Source: Mesostigma viride
Taxonomy: Eukaryota > Streptophyta > Mesostigmatophyceae > Mesostigmatales > Mesostigmataceae
Direction of reading: 5' to 3'
Assembly: GCA_009746045.1 (NCBI GenBank)
Contig: RPFO01000072.1
Location: 4,055,270 to 4,107,769, forward strand
Length of the DNA: 52,500 nt
Both the position numbers and the translations under genes were made by a program. Below are positions 16,191 to 26,617 of the stretch, one piece after another (position 1 is the stretch's first letter; each line of letters starts with the position of its first letter). The notes below the pieces were generated by a model. The model was not told the DNA's origin and ran no database searches. It worked only from the letters and a program-made list of their open reading frames with translations.

Positions 16191-17395
16191 TGAATTGAAT
16201 TGAATTGAATTGAATTGTAACATAACTCCGTTGGGAGTATATGTAGCACATAGCCCCTGAGAGGGGGGCACATGGCCTATCATACATCCTAAGCTACTTC
16301 CTGCAAGGGTGGGGATGTAAAGGACCCTTGCTCTAGGTGCACCAGGGCACTTGCATCCCCATGATCTTCAAGCTATGCCCAGCGAAGGGGGAGCCTGTCA
16401 TGGGGGGGAAGATCAGCATAGCTATACCAAAAAGCTAGGGCATGGCGTCTCAGCAGAGAGTTACTCCCTGCATGGGCACTGCATAATTAAATAAAGCTAG
16501 GCATCATCTGGAGGGTGGCTCATCATAGGCACACATGTACATGACTAAAAAGGCTAGGCCTAAGCTGGTATAGTGCCTGTAGTAGGCGGGCATGTACAAG
16601 GCCACTGTCTAACTATTCTACACTACTGCTGTATTCCCCTAGGCTGGCCATCTTACGACCCAAAGCTTCCATTTCGCAAGCAAGGGGCGTCACATGCTGT
16701 GAGAGGAGGCGGAGGAGGGCGAATTCGGTCAAGGGGACGGGTTGCCAGAGGTCCGCGGAACAGCGTTGAAGGATGGAAAAGAGGGCGGCAAGCTGAAGGC
16801 GCGGTCGAGACCAGCCAGACAGGTCAGCTGAGCGGAGCTGAAACTGGCCGTCAGACTGGCTGCGGAAGCATTTGTGGCGTTGGAGGCGTTGGCACAGGTC
16901 AAGAAGGGAGGCATACGACCCATAAAACAGGAGCTCCAGCATCCGGATGTGTGGCCTGTCGAAATAGCCAGGTCTGCGGACGTCGAAGGTGGAAAATAAC
17001 TCATCAACGTCAAAGTCGGTCTCAGACCAGCTAGGTTCGGTGGGGCGGCTGCGTTTGGGCTCGGGCGAGGCTGAAGGCAAGGCAGGAAGCCCGGGAGGGT
17101 GCTGGACGACCACCAGTGCGCGACTAGTGTCATCACTGCCTGCCGGGCCTGAGGGCGAAGCTGCAGCCGGAGCTGCAGACGTATTTTCATTGCCGAGCGC
17201 AGCCGTCAGGCTGCGTTGCGTCGATAAGCGTTTGCTCATCGTATATTGCGTAATAGCGTCGGAAAATTGTATCAGCATGTGCGTCTTAGAAAGACGAAGC
17301 GATTGTGATATTCGCGACTAAATTCGGTGCTCAAACGTGAAAGTTATGAGCTCCGCCGTCAGCCATGGCTACCTCGTGGCTCGTGGCTTTCCCAT
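16191..17395 (-). mobile_element. ORF1-only L1-like retroelement, copy B (internally deleted)
   Basis: The left end is the (ATTGA)n tail (16,191-16,217), that is (CAATT)n on the element's strand. The minus-strand ORF (17,239-16,613) encodes the N-terminal half of ORF1: MSKRLSTQRSL, ALVVVQHPPGLP, RPHIRMLELLFYG, SLLDLCQRLQRH. It then jumps to SLGEYSSSVE, which is the C-terminal end seen in copy A. About 300 internal codons, including the RNA-binding core, are gone. The 5' end matches copy C (GGTAGCCATGGCTG). No clear target duplication found. Confidence 0.75.
16613..17239 (-). CDS. Internally deleted ORF1 of copy B (208 aa)
   Basis: Open frame of about 208 aa with a Pro/Ala/Ser-rich N-terminus and the N-terminal ORF1 region, ending in the original C-terminal peptide. 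It has lost the coiled coil and RRM-like core, so RNA binding is unlikely. It may be only a passenger of the element. Confidence 0.5.
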   Translation of the reverse strand: MSKRLSTQRSLTAALGNENTSAAPAAASPSGPAGSDDTSRALVVVQHPPGLPALPSASPEPKRSRPTEPSWSETDFDVDELFSTFDVRRPGYFDRPHIRMLELLFYGSYASLLDLCQRLQRHKCFRSQSDGQFQLRSADLSGWSRPRLQLAALFSILQRCSADLWQPVPLTEFALLRLLSQHVTPLACEMEALGRKMASLGEYSSSVE

Positions 17396-17444
17396 GGATG
17401 GATTACGTCCATGCTTGGACAAGAATGAGCGCAGGCCGGTGTAG

Positions 17445-17580
17445 TTTACACCCTACCCTTGCAGGAAGTAGCCCAGAATGCCGTATTGAAAGCCATGTGC
17501 CCCTTGTCAGGGTTATGTGCTGCATGTACTCCCAACGGAGATATGTTCCAAAAGAATTTAATTTAATTTTGGAAAAGAAA
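17445..17580 (+). mobile_element. Short plus-strand 3' fragment of the same retroelement
   Basis: CCCTTGCAGGAAGTAG, GCCATGTGCCCC, GTACTCCCAACGGAG and a degenerate AATTTAATTT tail match the reverse complement of the copy B tail region at lower identity. It looks like an old 5'-truncated copy. Confidence 0.65.
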
Positions 17581-18234
17581 AGTAGTAGTTAATTAGTGCA
17601 AGGCAAGCATGAACTAGTTCATGATTTAGATAATTAACCCGTGTTTTTTTACAACGCGATGTATCGCGTTGTAGGGTTAGAACGCGATGTATCGCGTTGT
17701 AATCTGACACGTGGCAGGCACAGTAGATACGAGATTTTCGGTCTGAAACTCGGTGGACGGCCTCCTTACATCCCGTAGAACTCAAGAAAAAATCCTGGTA
17801 TTTTTTGGATTTTTTTTGTGACAGCTGCAAACAAATATGTACCACTGAAATAAGGCATTTTCGCGGGACGAAGGTGAAGACGACGGCGATGGCGGCAGGT
17901 AGATCTCGCCAGTTTTCGCGCGAATTTCAGTGGTTGTTGGGTGGCACGACCATGATGATGCGTTCAAAGGTTGATAATTAGGTTTCTACGAGTTTGTTGA
18001 GGTACTGGGGCAAAGGAAACGTAGATTTTTCCAGTTTCTCACCCAACTTTCATGCGGAAACCCTGGAAACCGGCATACATATTATTACGTCAAGACTCGG
18101 GTCTGCTGCGGCACCATGCTTGGTATTTCCATGGTGTTTCGACTTCTTAACACATGTTTATTCATTCCGAACGCCCGGACGCTCGGCTAAACCGAGATTT
18201 GTGCAGACTTTTATTGGGTAGCTCCGGGCATGAT

Positions 18235-20259
18235 TGAATTGAATTGAATTGAATTGTAACATAACTCCGTTGTAAGTATATGTAGCACATAGCCCTTGAG
18301 AGGGGGCGTATGGCCTATCATACATCCCGAAGCTACTTCCTGCAAGGGTGGGGATGTAAAGGACCCTTGCTCTAGGTGCACCAGGGCACTGGCATCCCCA
18401 TGATCTTCAAGCTAGGCCCAGCGAAGGGGGAGCCTGTCATGGGGGGGAAGATCAGCATAGCTATACAAAGAAGCTAGGGCATGGCGTCTCAGCAGAGAGT
18501 TATTCCCTGCATAGGCACAACAGAACTAAATAAAGCTAGGCATCATCTGGGGTGTGGCTCATAATAGGCACACATGTACATGATTAAGTAAAGCGCGTGG
18601 CTTAGCTGAGATAGTGCCTCTAGGAGGCGTACATGTACATGGCCACGGTCTATCTATTCTACACTACTACTGCTATATTCCCCTAAGCTGGGGCGTCTGG
18701 AGTCGCTGGGGCCGCGGGGGGGAGGGGGTCGCCTGCCAGGGCTTATGGCCGACGTAGATGGCCGCCCCCTTCCAGTACACCGGCTGTCCCGCCTTGGTCT
18801 GCCGGAGCTGGAGGTAGGTCGGCCATAGCTCCCGTCGCCGTTGTTGCTGCGCCAGGGTCAAGTCGTCATCAAGGGTGAAGAGAGTCTTCTCGAGCCGCTT
18901 GCGGCGTCTGAGAAAAGAAATCTTGTCCGCCGGGGTCTTAAAGGTGAGAAGGAGCGGGGGCGGCCCTGCCTTACCCCGCGCGCGGGGAAGGCGGTGGGCG
19001 GCCAGCTCGATCTCACCGTTAAGGCCCATGCGACCAAGGATTTCTCTCTCAAACGCACGCAAAAGCTTCTCGGAATTCTCACCTTCCTCCATCTTGAAGT
19101 TCTTGACAATGACGTTGAGGCTGCGCTTGGCGAGCTCGGCCTCCTCGCGGAGGTCAAGCGTCTGCTGTTGAAGCTGGGCTGCGACGGCGGAGGTGGTGGA
19201 GGTGGTATGTTGCTTAAGCATGTCCGCCCATGTGGTGATGGGAGGAGCATCGCCGGCCAGGCCAGCCGGGGCTGGCTTGGCGGCAATGTCCTTCACCGCC
19301 TGGGCGGTGAGGCCTGCGGTGTTCTGCAGAACCTCGATAGCGATGGCGTTGTCCTTAAGACGCTGGTCGATGTCACGGAGCTGGGCGGTGATGGCGTCGG
19401 AGGTGGGGGTGGTGGCGGTGGAGGAGGCGAGGAGGCTGGAAGTGGCGGTGGAGATGGTGGGGAGCTCAGCAGCCAGCGTGCCGCCCATTGCCGCCACATC
19501 TGCGGCTAGGGGCGTCACGTGCTGTGAGATGGTTGCTTGGAGGTGGAAGAGGAAGGTGGATTCGGTCAAGGGGGAGGGGGTCCAGAGGTCCGTGACAGAG
19601 CGGTCAAGGATGGAAAAGAGGGCGCCGATCTGAAGACGGGGGCGAGACCAGCTGGCCAGGTTCTCAGATTGTTGTCGCATTGTGAACCGGCCGTCAGGTC
19701 CATTGCGGAAGCGGTAGCATTGTTGAAGGCGTTGGCACAGGTCGAGAAGGGCCGGAGGCGTGTGACCCATAAAACACGAACTCCAGTAGCTTGATCATGA
19801 GGGGTGGCATGTCGAAATAGCTGGGTCTGTGATCGTTGATCGAAGGTGTTGAAGGTGGAAAATATCCCGTCAACGTCAAAATCGCGCTCAGACCAGCTCG
19901 GTTCGGCTGGGCGGCTGCGTTTTGGCTCAGGCGAGGCTGAAGGCGAGGCAGGAAGCCCGGGGGGGTGCTGGACGACCACCAGTGCGCGACTAGTGGCAGC
20001 ACTGCCTTCCGGCCCTGATGGCGAAGCTGCAGCCGGAGCTGCAGACGTATTTTCATTGCCGAGCGCAGCCGCCAGGCTGCGTTGCGTCGAGGCGCGTTTA
20101 TTCGCCATATAGTGCGTTATAGCTTTGGAAAATTATATCAGCATGTGCGTCTAAGAAAGACGAAGCGATTGTGATATTCACAGCTGAATTCGGGGCTCAA
20201 ACGTGAAAGTTATGAGCTCCGACAGCCATGGCTACCTCGTGGCTCGTGGCTCGTGGAGT
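18235..20259 (-). mobile_element. Full-length ORF1-only L1-like retroelement, copy C
   Basis: The 10-bp target duplication CGGGCATGAT flanks it at 18,225-18,234 and 20,260-20,269. The (CAATT)n tail is on the left, the 5' end on the right, with a CTCGTGG repeat at the start. Total 2,025 bp: 5' UTR, ORF1, 3' UTR and tail, with no ORF2 (endonuclease/reverse transcriptase). An element that keeps both ends yet lacks ORF2 fits a HAL1-like non-autonomous LINE mobilised by a partner. Confidence 0.85.
18673..20108 (-). pseudogene. ORF1p-like RNA-binding protein of copy C (frameshifted)
   Basis: Starts MANKRASTQRSL at 20,108. Between about 19,830 and 19,760 the frame changes twice: RPSYFDMPPLM then DLCQRLQQC sit in other frames, whereas copy B keeps this region in one frame. 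From 19,770 to 18,673 the frame is open and holds the coiled coil (AQLRDIDQRL, LQQQTLDLREEAELAKRSL) and the RRM/CTD core (NVIVKNFKMEEGE, IELAAHRLPRARG, LTFKTPADKISFL). Near 18,720 an insertion changes the C-terminal residues relative to copy A. Known ORF1p proteins trimerise and chaperone RNA. Confidence 0.75.
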
Positions 20260-21414
20260 CGGGCATGATGGTGCCTGCAAATAGCGGAAGGCGTGACCGT
20301 GGCTATTGCTACGGTATGCTGTATTTTCCTGGAAATGGCCTCTGCCACCGGCTCAATAGTGCTTGCAGGCGTAAGTATATCGTGTTTCTACCTAGTTTCT
20401 GCCAGTTTTCCACTTATTTCTACCGACCTCTGCCCAGCCTCTCTAAGACCGCCATCCTACTCGACGTTGCTTGCATGTCAGCCATAGCAGGTTGCAGTTG
20501 TGCAGTATTTAGGTGCTGTATACGTCGTCAAGCCGTGAATATATCGTGAGGATTGGATATTGATGGTTTATACTGCGTTGATTGTGCAAGAAGATCAGCT
20601 AGGTGCCCATAATCATGATGTATAATCATGTGTTGTTAGCATCTTGCCACCATTTGCTAGCATGCATTCCAGCGTCATCTTTGCCTGCATGTAAGCTCAT
20701 GGATCACTCAACCTATCCAAGCCTTGCATTACACATGCCTCTTTCTTTCAGGATTGCACACGTTATGGAATGAAAACCCAGTGCCTCCCTTCCCACGAGG
20801 CATGTGCTCAACACGTTGTGAGAGTGGATGATGCTTTGGCTATGGCTGCCTGATTCAGTCATATAATGTCATCCAGTCATGATGTTTGATGCATGTTTGA
20901 TGCTGTATAACTTATACAACTCCTATTTTCAACGTGTTGACCCTCCTAGCTCATGATATCCCCGTTTATGGGGCTCGTGTCGTTGTGTCATGTTGTGAAG
21001 GGCTCTCATTTTTCCCACTGCGTTGTACTGCGTTGTAATTGTAATGCTAATAAAAAATAGCTCCAGTGGCCCAATGGGCCTGAGTTTTGTTTCACAGAGC
21101 CTGCATATGTTGCCCATAGCTCGTGCAAGAAGCCAGATTTTTTTCATGAACCATTTGCGAATAAGCACATGACTTGTGACCTAGGGTCAACAAATCGCGG
21201 TCATGGTCAGACCCCCCTGTATTCAAACCAGTGTATCTCTCTAATGAATTAGCATTTTGTACGTCTGAGTAGCTCAAAAAATCCTTTGATTTATGGGCTT
21301 TCAGGAAAGTATACACATGACTATGAAAAAAAATTTTCCCTAGATGTTATGACGTGTTCTATAAATAGCTTACAACGCAGTATATCGCGTTCTAAAAAAA
21401 AAAACACGGGTTAA

Positions 21415-22992
21415 TGATGCTGGTGGGCTCAATGCAAATGTGCAAGGGCGGCAGTAGCAGACACAAGCCCAATCTATGCGTGTGAATCAAGCTCGATGCG
21501 GCCCACGGCCGGCTGCACATTATCAGAGGGGAAGTAAAACCCTCTCCCCCCCCGAGACTATGACCCGAAAACTGGAAACCAACTCGCAATTTATCTACAG
21601 ATTTTTCTACCAGTCTACCCCTTCAAAGTAATGGCTATCCATAACTTACATTTCTACCCCTGGACTGTGTGTATCTATGAGGTGACAATCATTCAATCGC
21701 GACGCCCAGCCCGAGCAAACTGGATGCCATGCGGCCGCCCTTGGTCGTCAACAGCACAGTCACCGCCGCCTCCACCAGCCTGGGGCATGGGCAGGGACCA
21801 CAGATGTACACACTCTTGTTGAGTGCCGTCTCCAGCCGAAGGCATGGGCAGACAGTTACCATATCCATGGATAGCGCATCCCAGCGGGTGAGCGTTCAAA
21901 TTATAAAAAGAAACTTGACACTACGATACTGGCCATATCGTGGCTACGTTGTCACGTTGTCATGAGACAACAGTGGCTATGTCCTGCGGTACATGGTCAC
22001 TTTAGGTATTGCAGCTTCACAAACAGACATCAGAAAGCATTACGCACAGTATGGAGGGGAGGGGAAGGGGGGTCGGAGGGGAAGGGGGGGGGAAGGGGAG
22101 GGGGGAGGAAGGGGAGGAAGGGGGTTAAGGATACTTCACACCGAAAGTCAGACAGAAACCAGGCTCTATCCAAGCATTCATGAGGAGCCCTGCCTGGGAC
22201 CCCCGTGGTGATACCAAGCCGCCTGTCTGGGAGCAATTGGGTGCTAGCGAGCTTTAGTAGTAAAATAATACTTCTACTAGCAAGTAACTGACTCCCAACG
22301 CCACCCAGCCACTACATAACATGACCTGCCACTGCCACTCCGCAGCTACCCGATGATGTGCAACGGCCAACAGCAGCAGCCACTAACACCTGCGTGCTGA
22401 TGAGCGACACTCTGCTGGCCGCCCATATTGAACACGACGAGCAGCAACATCCGCCTGCAAGGTGATGAGCGATAACCCCACCCATGTGCGACAAGCATTA
22501 CGCGCCACCCCCACATGTGAATGGCGCGCACAGCTTGCCACTGAAAACACTGACAAGCACACATCAACACATGTGTGGTGATGCAAAGCACCACAACCGT
22601 GCCCGGTATATACCAGCACAAACAGACTTTTCTCGTTCGCCCCCCCCCCCCCCACACACACACAAGGCAAATGCCAAGTGAGTCTGATGAGCTGGTGCCT
22701 ATACATGTCATGCTGCCCCCGTCTAGCAAGCAAGCACAGCCCAGGCATCACACTTACCCCCAACGATAAGGGTTGCTTATCGATGATCCGCTTATAGATG
22801 ACTTGCTTATAGATGATCCGCTTATAGATGATCCGCTTTATAGATGATCTGCTTATAGATGATCCGCTTTATAGATGATAAGCACGAAACCCCTGAACGG
22901 GATAAGCATGGAACTTGGTACCGGAAAGGCAACCACTACGCGTAAAATCCCAATTCCGCAGCCCCAACTGTAAATAACAGGCACGGAAATCC
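21415..22992. other. Intergenic sequence downstream of cornichon
   Basis: No gene supported. A G-rich tract lies at about 22,050-22,125, a (C)n(CA)n run at about 22,641-22,665, and six or so 18-19-bp units of GATGATCCGCTTATA type at about 22,780-22,880. A last cornichon exon could be hidden here. Confidence 0.6.
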
Positions 22993-25464
22993 TCACCGGT
23001 AGATGATGATCACAAACACGAAGAGGTAAAACCCCATCTTGACGAAGCGGTGCCGCTTCTCGCGCGCCAGCTGGTTGAAGATCTCAGTCACGTCGACCAG
23101 GTGCTTGCGGCGCCAGAATCTGCCAGGGTGTGTGTGCATTGAAGGGTGTGTGTCCAGGACGCCATCTTTCATTCCATGAGTGGCTGTCTCACCAGGGGCT
23201 TCAGGGCGGCAGAAGCCCAGAGCTTGTGCATGAAGGGGCTGGCCGCATCACACAATTACTCAAACTTGCCAGTACCCCCCCCCCCCCCCCCCACGGGTAA
23301 GATTGGGGTCCGGCCGACCCAGGGCTGCGATCTTAAACCTAAAATCAAATCCAGGGCTGACGATCTTAAAGTTGAGAGCGGTAGGATCTTACCCCTGATG
23401 CGGTATACCCGAGTACATAATCTATGTCGCATAATACTGACCAGACATTTGTACTGTACTGTCAACTTTCGATATTTTGCCCAAAACCAGCCCTGCGATC
23501 TTAACCCTGAAATTCCGAAATCCAGGGTCTCAAGATCTTAAACCTGGGAATCTTAAACGCGGGGGGGGGGGGGGGAGGGTAGACGACAAATACCCCAGGC
23601 GCATACTTGACTTGCACGCGGAAACTCACGTGCATATTTGGCGTGCATGCAGACACGTCCACCAGGCGTGCAAGCGGACATCCGCGAGTGGAACGAGACT
23701 ATTCTCTACAACCCAAGGTCATCTTTTCTACCATCCCATTCACAAACAGTGTGCACGCATGCATGGGTGGTGGGCCGGTGCCTAGGAGGAACAAGCGAGC
23801 AGGGGAACAGCTCAACTCGCAGGCGCTGCGTGCAACCGTCCATGCCAGGAAGGTCACCCGGGTAGCCCCAGCAGGCAACCCCCTGGGCAACTACGCCCAT
23901 GACCAGATAGTTTTAAAAGAGTTAGATAGGAATATATAAGTATCTCTATATATGAAGAGTTAGATAGGAATACATATAAGTATCTCTCTATATAAAGAGT
24001 TAGATAGGAATATGCTGTAAGGCCAACGACCAACCTCAGGCCCCGCTCTCAGGCCTGCCTTGCGCGATTGTTGGCTCACTAGACCAAGGTTTCGATGTCC
24101 CACTATCTGACCCTGCATGCCCGTCAGAAGGGTACATTCCTCTGAAACCACGCATGCGTCCAAGCTCGTTCCTCAAATCCATACCCTAAACCCTTAACCC
24201 GAACCCAAAGCCCAACCCTAAACATTCAACCCCGCACCCTAACACCCATCCCTTGGGCACTCGATCACAAGCGGATCCACAAACGCTTATCTGCATCGCC
24301 AACAGTTTTACTTCTCAAGACTTCCAAGGGGTTCGCATACTCCAAACTTTTACCCATCACCATTCTAAGGACTGCACACATGCTCGAGCCTAGCGAAGCA
24401 CATTACCCGTTACATGGTACAGTGGAACCCTTAAATTAAATCCAGGCGTTGGGTTTGTGGTTTGGGAAGTGAAGACGGAGCTTGAGGAGGGTTACAAACA
24501 CTCAAGTATACCGGGCACCAGCATGATGTCCGACCGAACATAACCCAGCCATGACCTCATTTACCCCCCCCCCCCCCATCTCATTACTTTTTCAACCACC
24601 CCATCAGCCCCATTGTTGTTTTACTATAGTTTATCTTTTATTACGCAACTCCATATCTACTTTCTCTTTTCTTATTTCGTTTGTTTTCTGTTCTCTTCCT
24701 CACCCTTCTACACTTTTCCATCCACCCAGCCACCCAGCCACCCCCTCGTTTTTGACGTCCTCCATCTGGCCCTCCTAGACAGCCACGCGGTTTCCGCGGT
24801 TTTCTTGTCTTCCCTCTCAGACAGCTACTATGGTCCTCACGCGACGCTGGAACACCATGCATGCGTCCAGGAATATTTGTCTCACTTATATGGACGTCGG
24901 TACAGAAAAACCGTGTTGGTGGGATTTATTTTGCTCACGTGACGCAGTCTACGCGCTATAAACACCGTGTAGGGGGAGCGTGTGTACGCAAGTGGACTTA
25001 CTTCCTTGCATGATGCAGCAGCAGCGGCACGTTGATCAGCGTCATCACATATTGGCGGTGCAGCAGGAAGGTGGCGCACAGCAGCGCGTGCGCGAGGTAC
25101 TCTGGCAGCACGAACGTGTTAATCCTGGCGGAGGAGTCATGCGGGTTGATGAAGTCGTTCTCTAGGTCCGTCAGGGAGATGAGCTGGAGACGCGCCATTC
25201 GCGCGTTTGATGCCGGGGGGCATCGTGAAAGGAGGCAGAGCGGGTAACCGAACCAAGGCGGGACACGAGTTCGTGAACTTTGGGCAGTCAAGATGGGCCT
25301 CAATGCGGTCTTTAAATTCGATGTCCGCACAGTTAAAGAGTCTGAACATTGCAATGAAAACTTGGGCGTCCATTGAAGTGGCCTCTTACCGTGTACATCA
25401 CCATGCCCAGCAAAGCCGCGACAATCAAGAAGGAGATCAGCCAGACTAGAAGCGTCCAAGACAT
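22993..25464 (-). CDS. Cornichon family ER cargo receptor (three exons recognised)
   Basis: Cornichon proteins load membrane cargo into COPII vesicles at the ER. Exon 1 (25,464-25,390) encodes MSWTLLVWLISFLIVAALL and VMYT, the first membrane segment, ending at GTAAGA. Exon 2 (25,183-25,002) gives LISLTDLENDFINP ... FVLPEY ... LINVPLLLHH, the family signature and second/third segments, ending at GTAAGT. Exon 3 (23,119 leftward) gives HLVDVTEIFNQL and FVKMGFYLFVFVIIIYR with TGA at 22,993-22,995. Splice phases agree, total 127 aa. Family members usually continue a few residues past IYR, and the stop overlaps a CGGTGAGG donor-like sequence, so a short fourth exon may exist further left. The gene is divergent from the TraB gene. 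Confidence 0.88.
23120..25001 (-). other. Cornichon intron 2
   Basis: A 1.9-kb intron. It contains C and G homopolymer runs (about 23,275 and 23,562), three 40-bp units around GAGTTAGATAGGAATA (23,920-24,015), and a degenerate telomere-like stretch with CCCTAAACCC and related heptamers (about 24,183-24,245). No other gene is supported inside it. Confidence 0.7.
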
Positions 25465-26617
25465 TTTTTATGATAGTGTGGGACCCCCCCACAGATGGTA
25501 TGTTTCTAATAGCTTTGGTAGGTTTATAATAGCTTCTAGCAAAGCATTTTATATCATGCTTCGCGGCCAAAGACCTCTAACCTTCATCACAGGTAACAAG
25601 CGTCACGGCAAATCAGAAAGGCAAATCTGGGATAGTTGGTGTGGCATTCTTTCAACTCCGACGCGAGGTAATGCCAGCACAGAAGTTGTCAATATCTAGC
25701 CATATGTTTTACAAATCTGGGAATTTGATCGGCTGTTGGTTCCTGTGGAAAGCGACCCCGGGACACGCTGAATTTTGCCCTAGTCGGCCCAAGGAGTACT
25801 AGTCGAGATAGACATAGCCGAAGGCTAGGTTGCATCGGCAGTTCGGCACGGATTGAATCTGCGGGACCGTTTCGGGAATGCCAGCATGGCAACGAAAGGT
25901 GAGTTATGTGCCACAGACTAAACTCAACAGCCGATCTCGATCCACACTCATTCGAGCAGCAGCCCGAGCGATCCTCACGCGGTCCCGTTCAGGTACTTGT
26001 TGTTCTTGTTGTTGTTGTTGTTGCCCACGCCGCGGGCAGCAGAGATTCTATCGCTGGCCGTTCAGTTGTTGTTGTTGTTGTTGTTGTTGCCCACGCCGCA
26101 CATGCGCAGCAGAGATTTGGAAACGGCCGAGTGAACGGCCGAGGTCCAGGACACTGAACAGCATGCCATCATGGCCGTTCAGCATGTACTGCGACTGTGT
26201 AATGTGTACTGGGGATCCGACAACGGCAGTTCCTACTTGAACGAAGTGATTTCAACGGATGGCCATTGATTGGCAGTTACTATCCTGGCGTGCGAACTCC
26301 AAATGGCTGAGTTGGCAGCCGGGCCAAGCTGCTGAAGTGCTACCTATAAAAGCTGCCTGCGGTCGTGCGGTGCGGGAGCGGGCGTTCTGTGCCCCCTCTC
26401 GAATCTCGATACACAAAAATGCAGCCGAAGCGGATGCCTTCCAGAAAAGCGAGCTAGATATTTACGAATTTCACCAGTTCAGACTTAAGCTCAAGCCAGC
26501 ATTGTGGACTTGGTCGCTATGGCGAACGTCAACATTTGGGCACTAGCTTCCTGACCATCATCATACATCTACTGGATACACGCCGTGAGTGTTTCTCAGG
26601 GGCGATTCAAGAAGGAA
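25465..26617. promoter_or_regulatory. Bidirectional intergenic region between cornichon and TraB genes
   Basis: This 1.15-kb spacer separates two divergent genes and must hold both promoters. It has an imperfect duplication in which (TTG)n is followed by CCCACGCCGC and AGCAGAGATT (about 26,000-26,050 and 26,065-26,120). No TATA box is clear. Weak ORFs here have no family features; an upstream 5' exon of the TraB gene could lie here. Confidence 0.5.

Larger units (their letters stand above)
17638..21410. mobile_element. piggyBac-like non-autonomous DNA element (TTAA target), containing copy C
   Basis: TTAA (17,634-17,637) is followed by CCCGTGTTTTTTTACAACGC; the right end is its complement, ACACGGG, followed by TTAA (21,411-21,414). 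TTAA duplication with CCC/GGG ends is typical of piggyBac-type transposons. Inside each terminus lies ACAACGC(G)A..TATCGCGTT, itself nearly palindromic and doubled at the left end (17,652-17,700). Without the inserted copy C it would be about 1.74 kb. I see no transposase ORF, so it would need one supplied in trans. The stretches 17,700-18,224 and 20,270-21,360 hold no recognisable gene. Confidence 0.75.

Noticed and set aside
15539-16198. Plus-strand ORF of 219 aa and its counterpart in copy C (18,841-19,509)
   Set aside because: They are antisense shadows of the retroelement ORF1, which has the recognisable ORF1p domain order on the minus strand.
21092-21316. Small ORFs inside the TTAA element as a transposase
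   Set aside because: No DDD/DDE-type motifs or cysteine-rich C-terminus are seen; the ORFs are short and A/T-biased.
24998-25570. 190-aa continuous minus-strand ORF as a single-exon gene
   Set aside because: It reads through the cornichon intron. The exon 1/exon 2 join YT-LISLTDLE fits the family exactly and the intervening residues do not.
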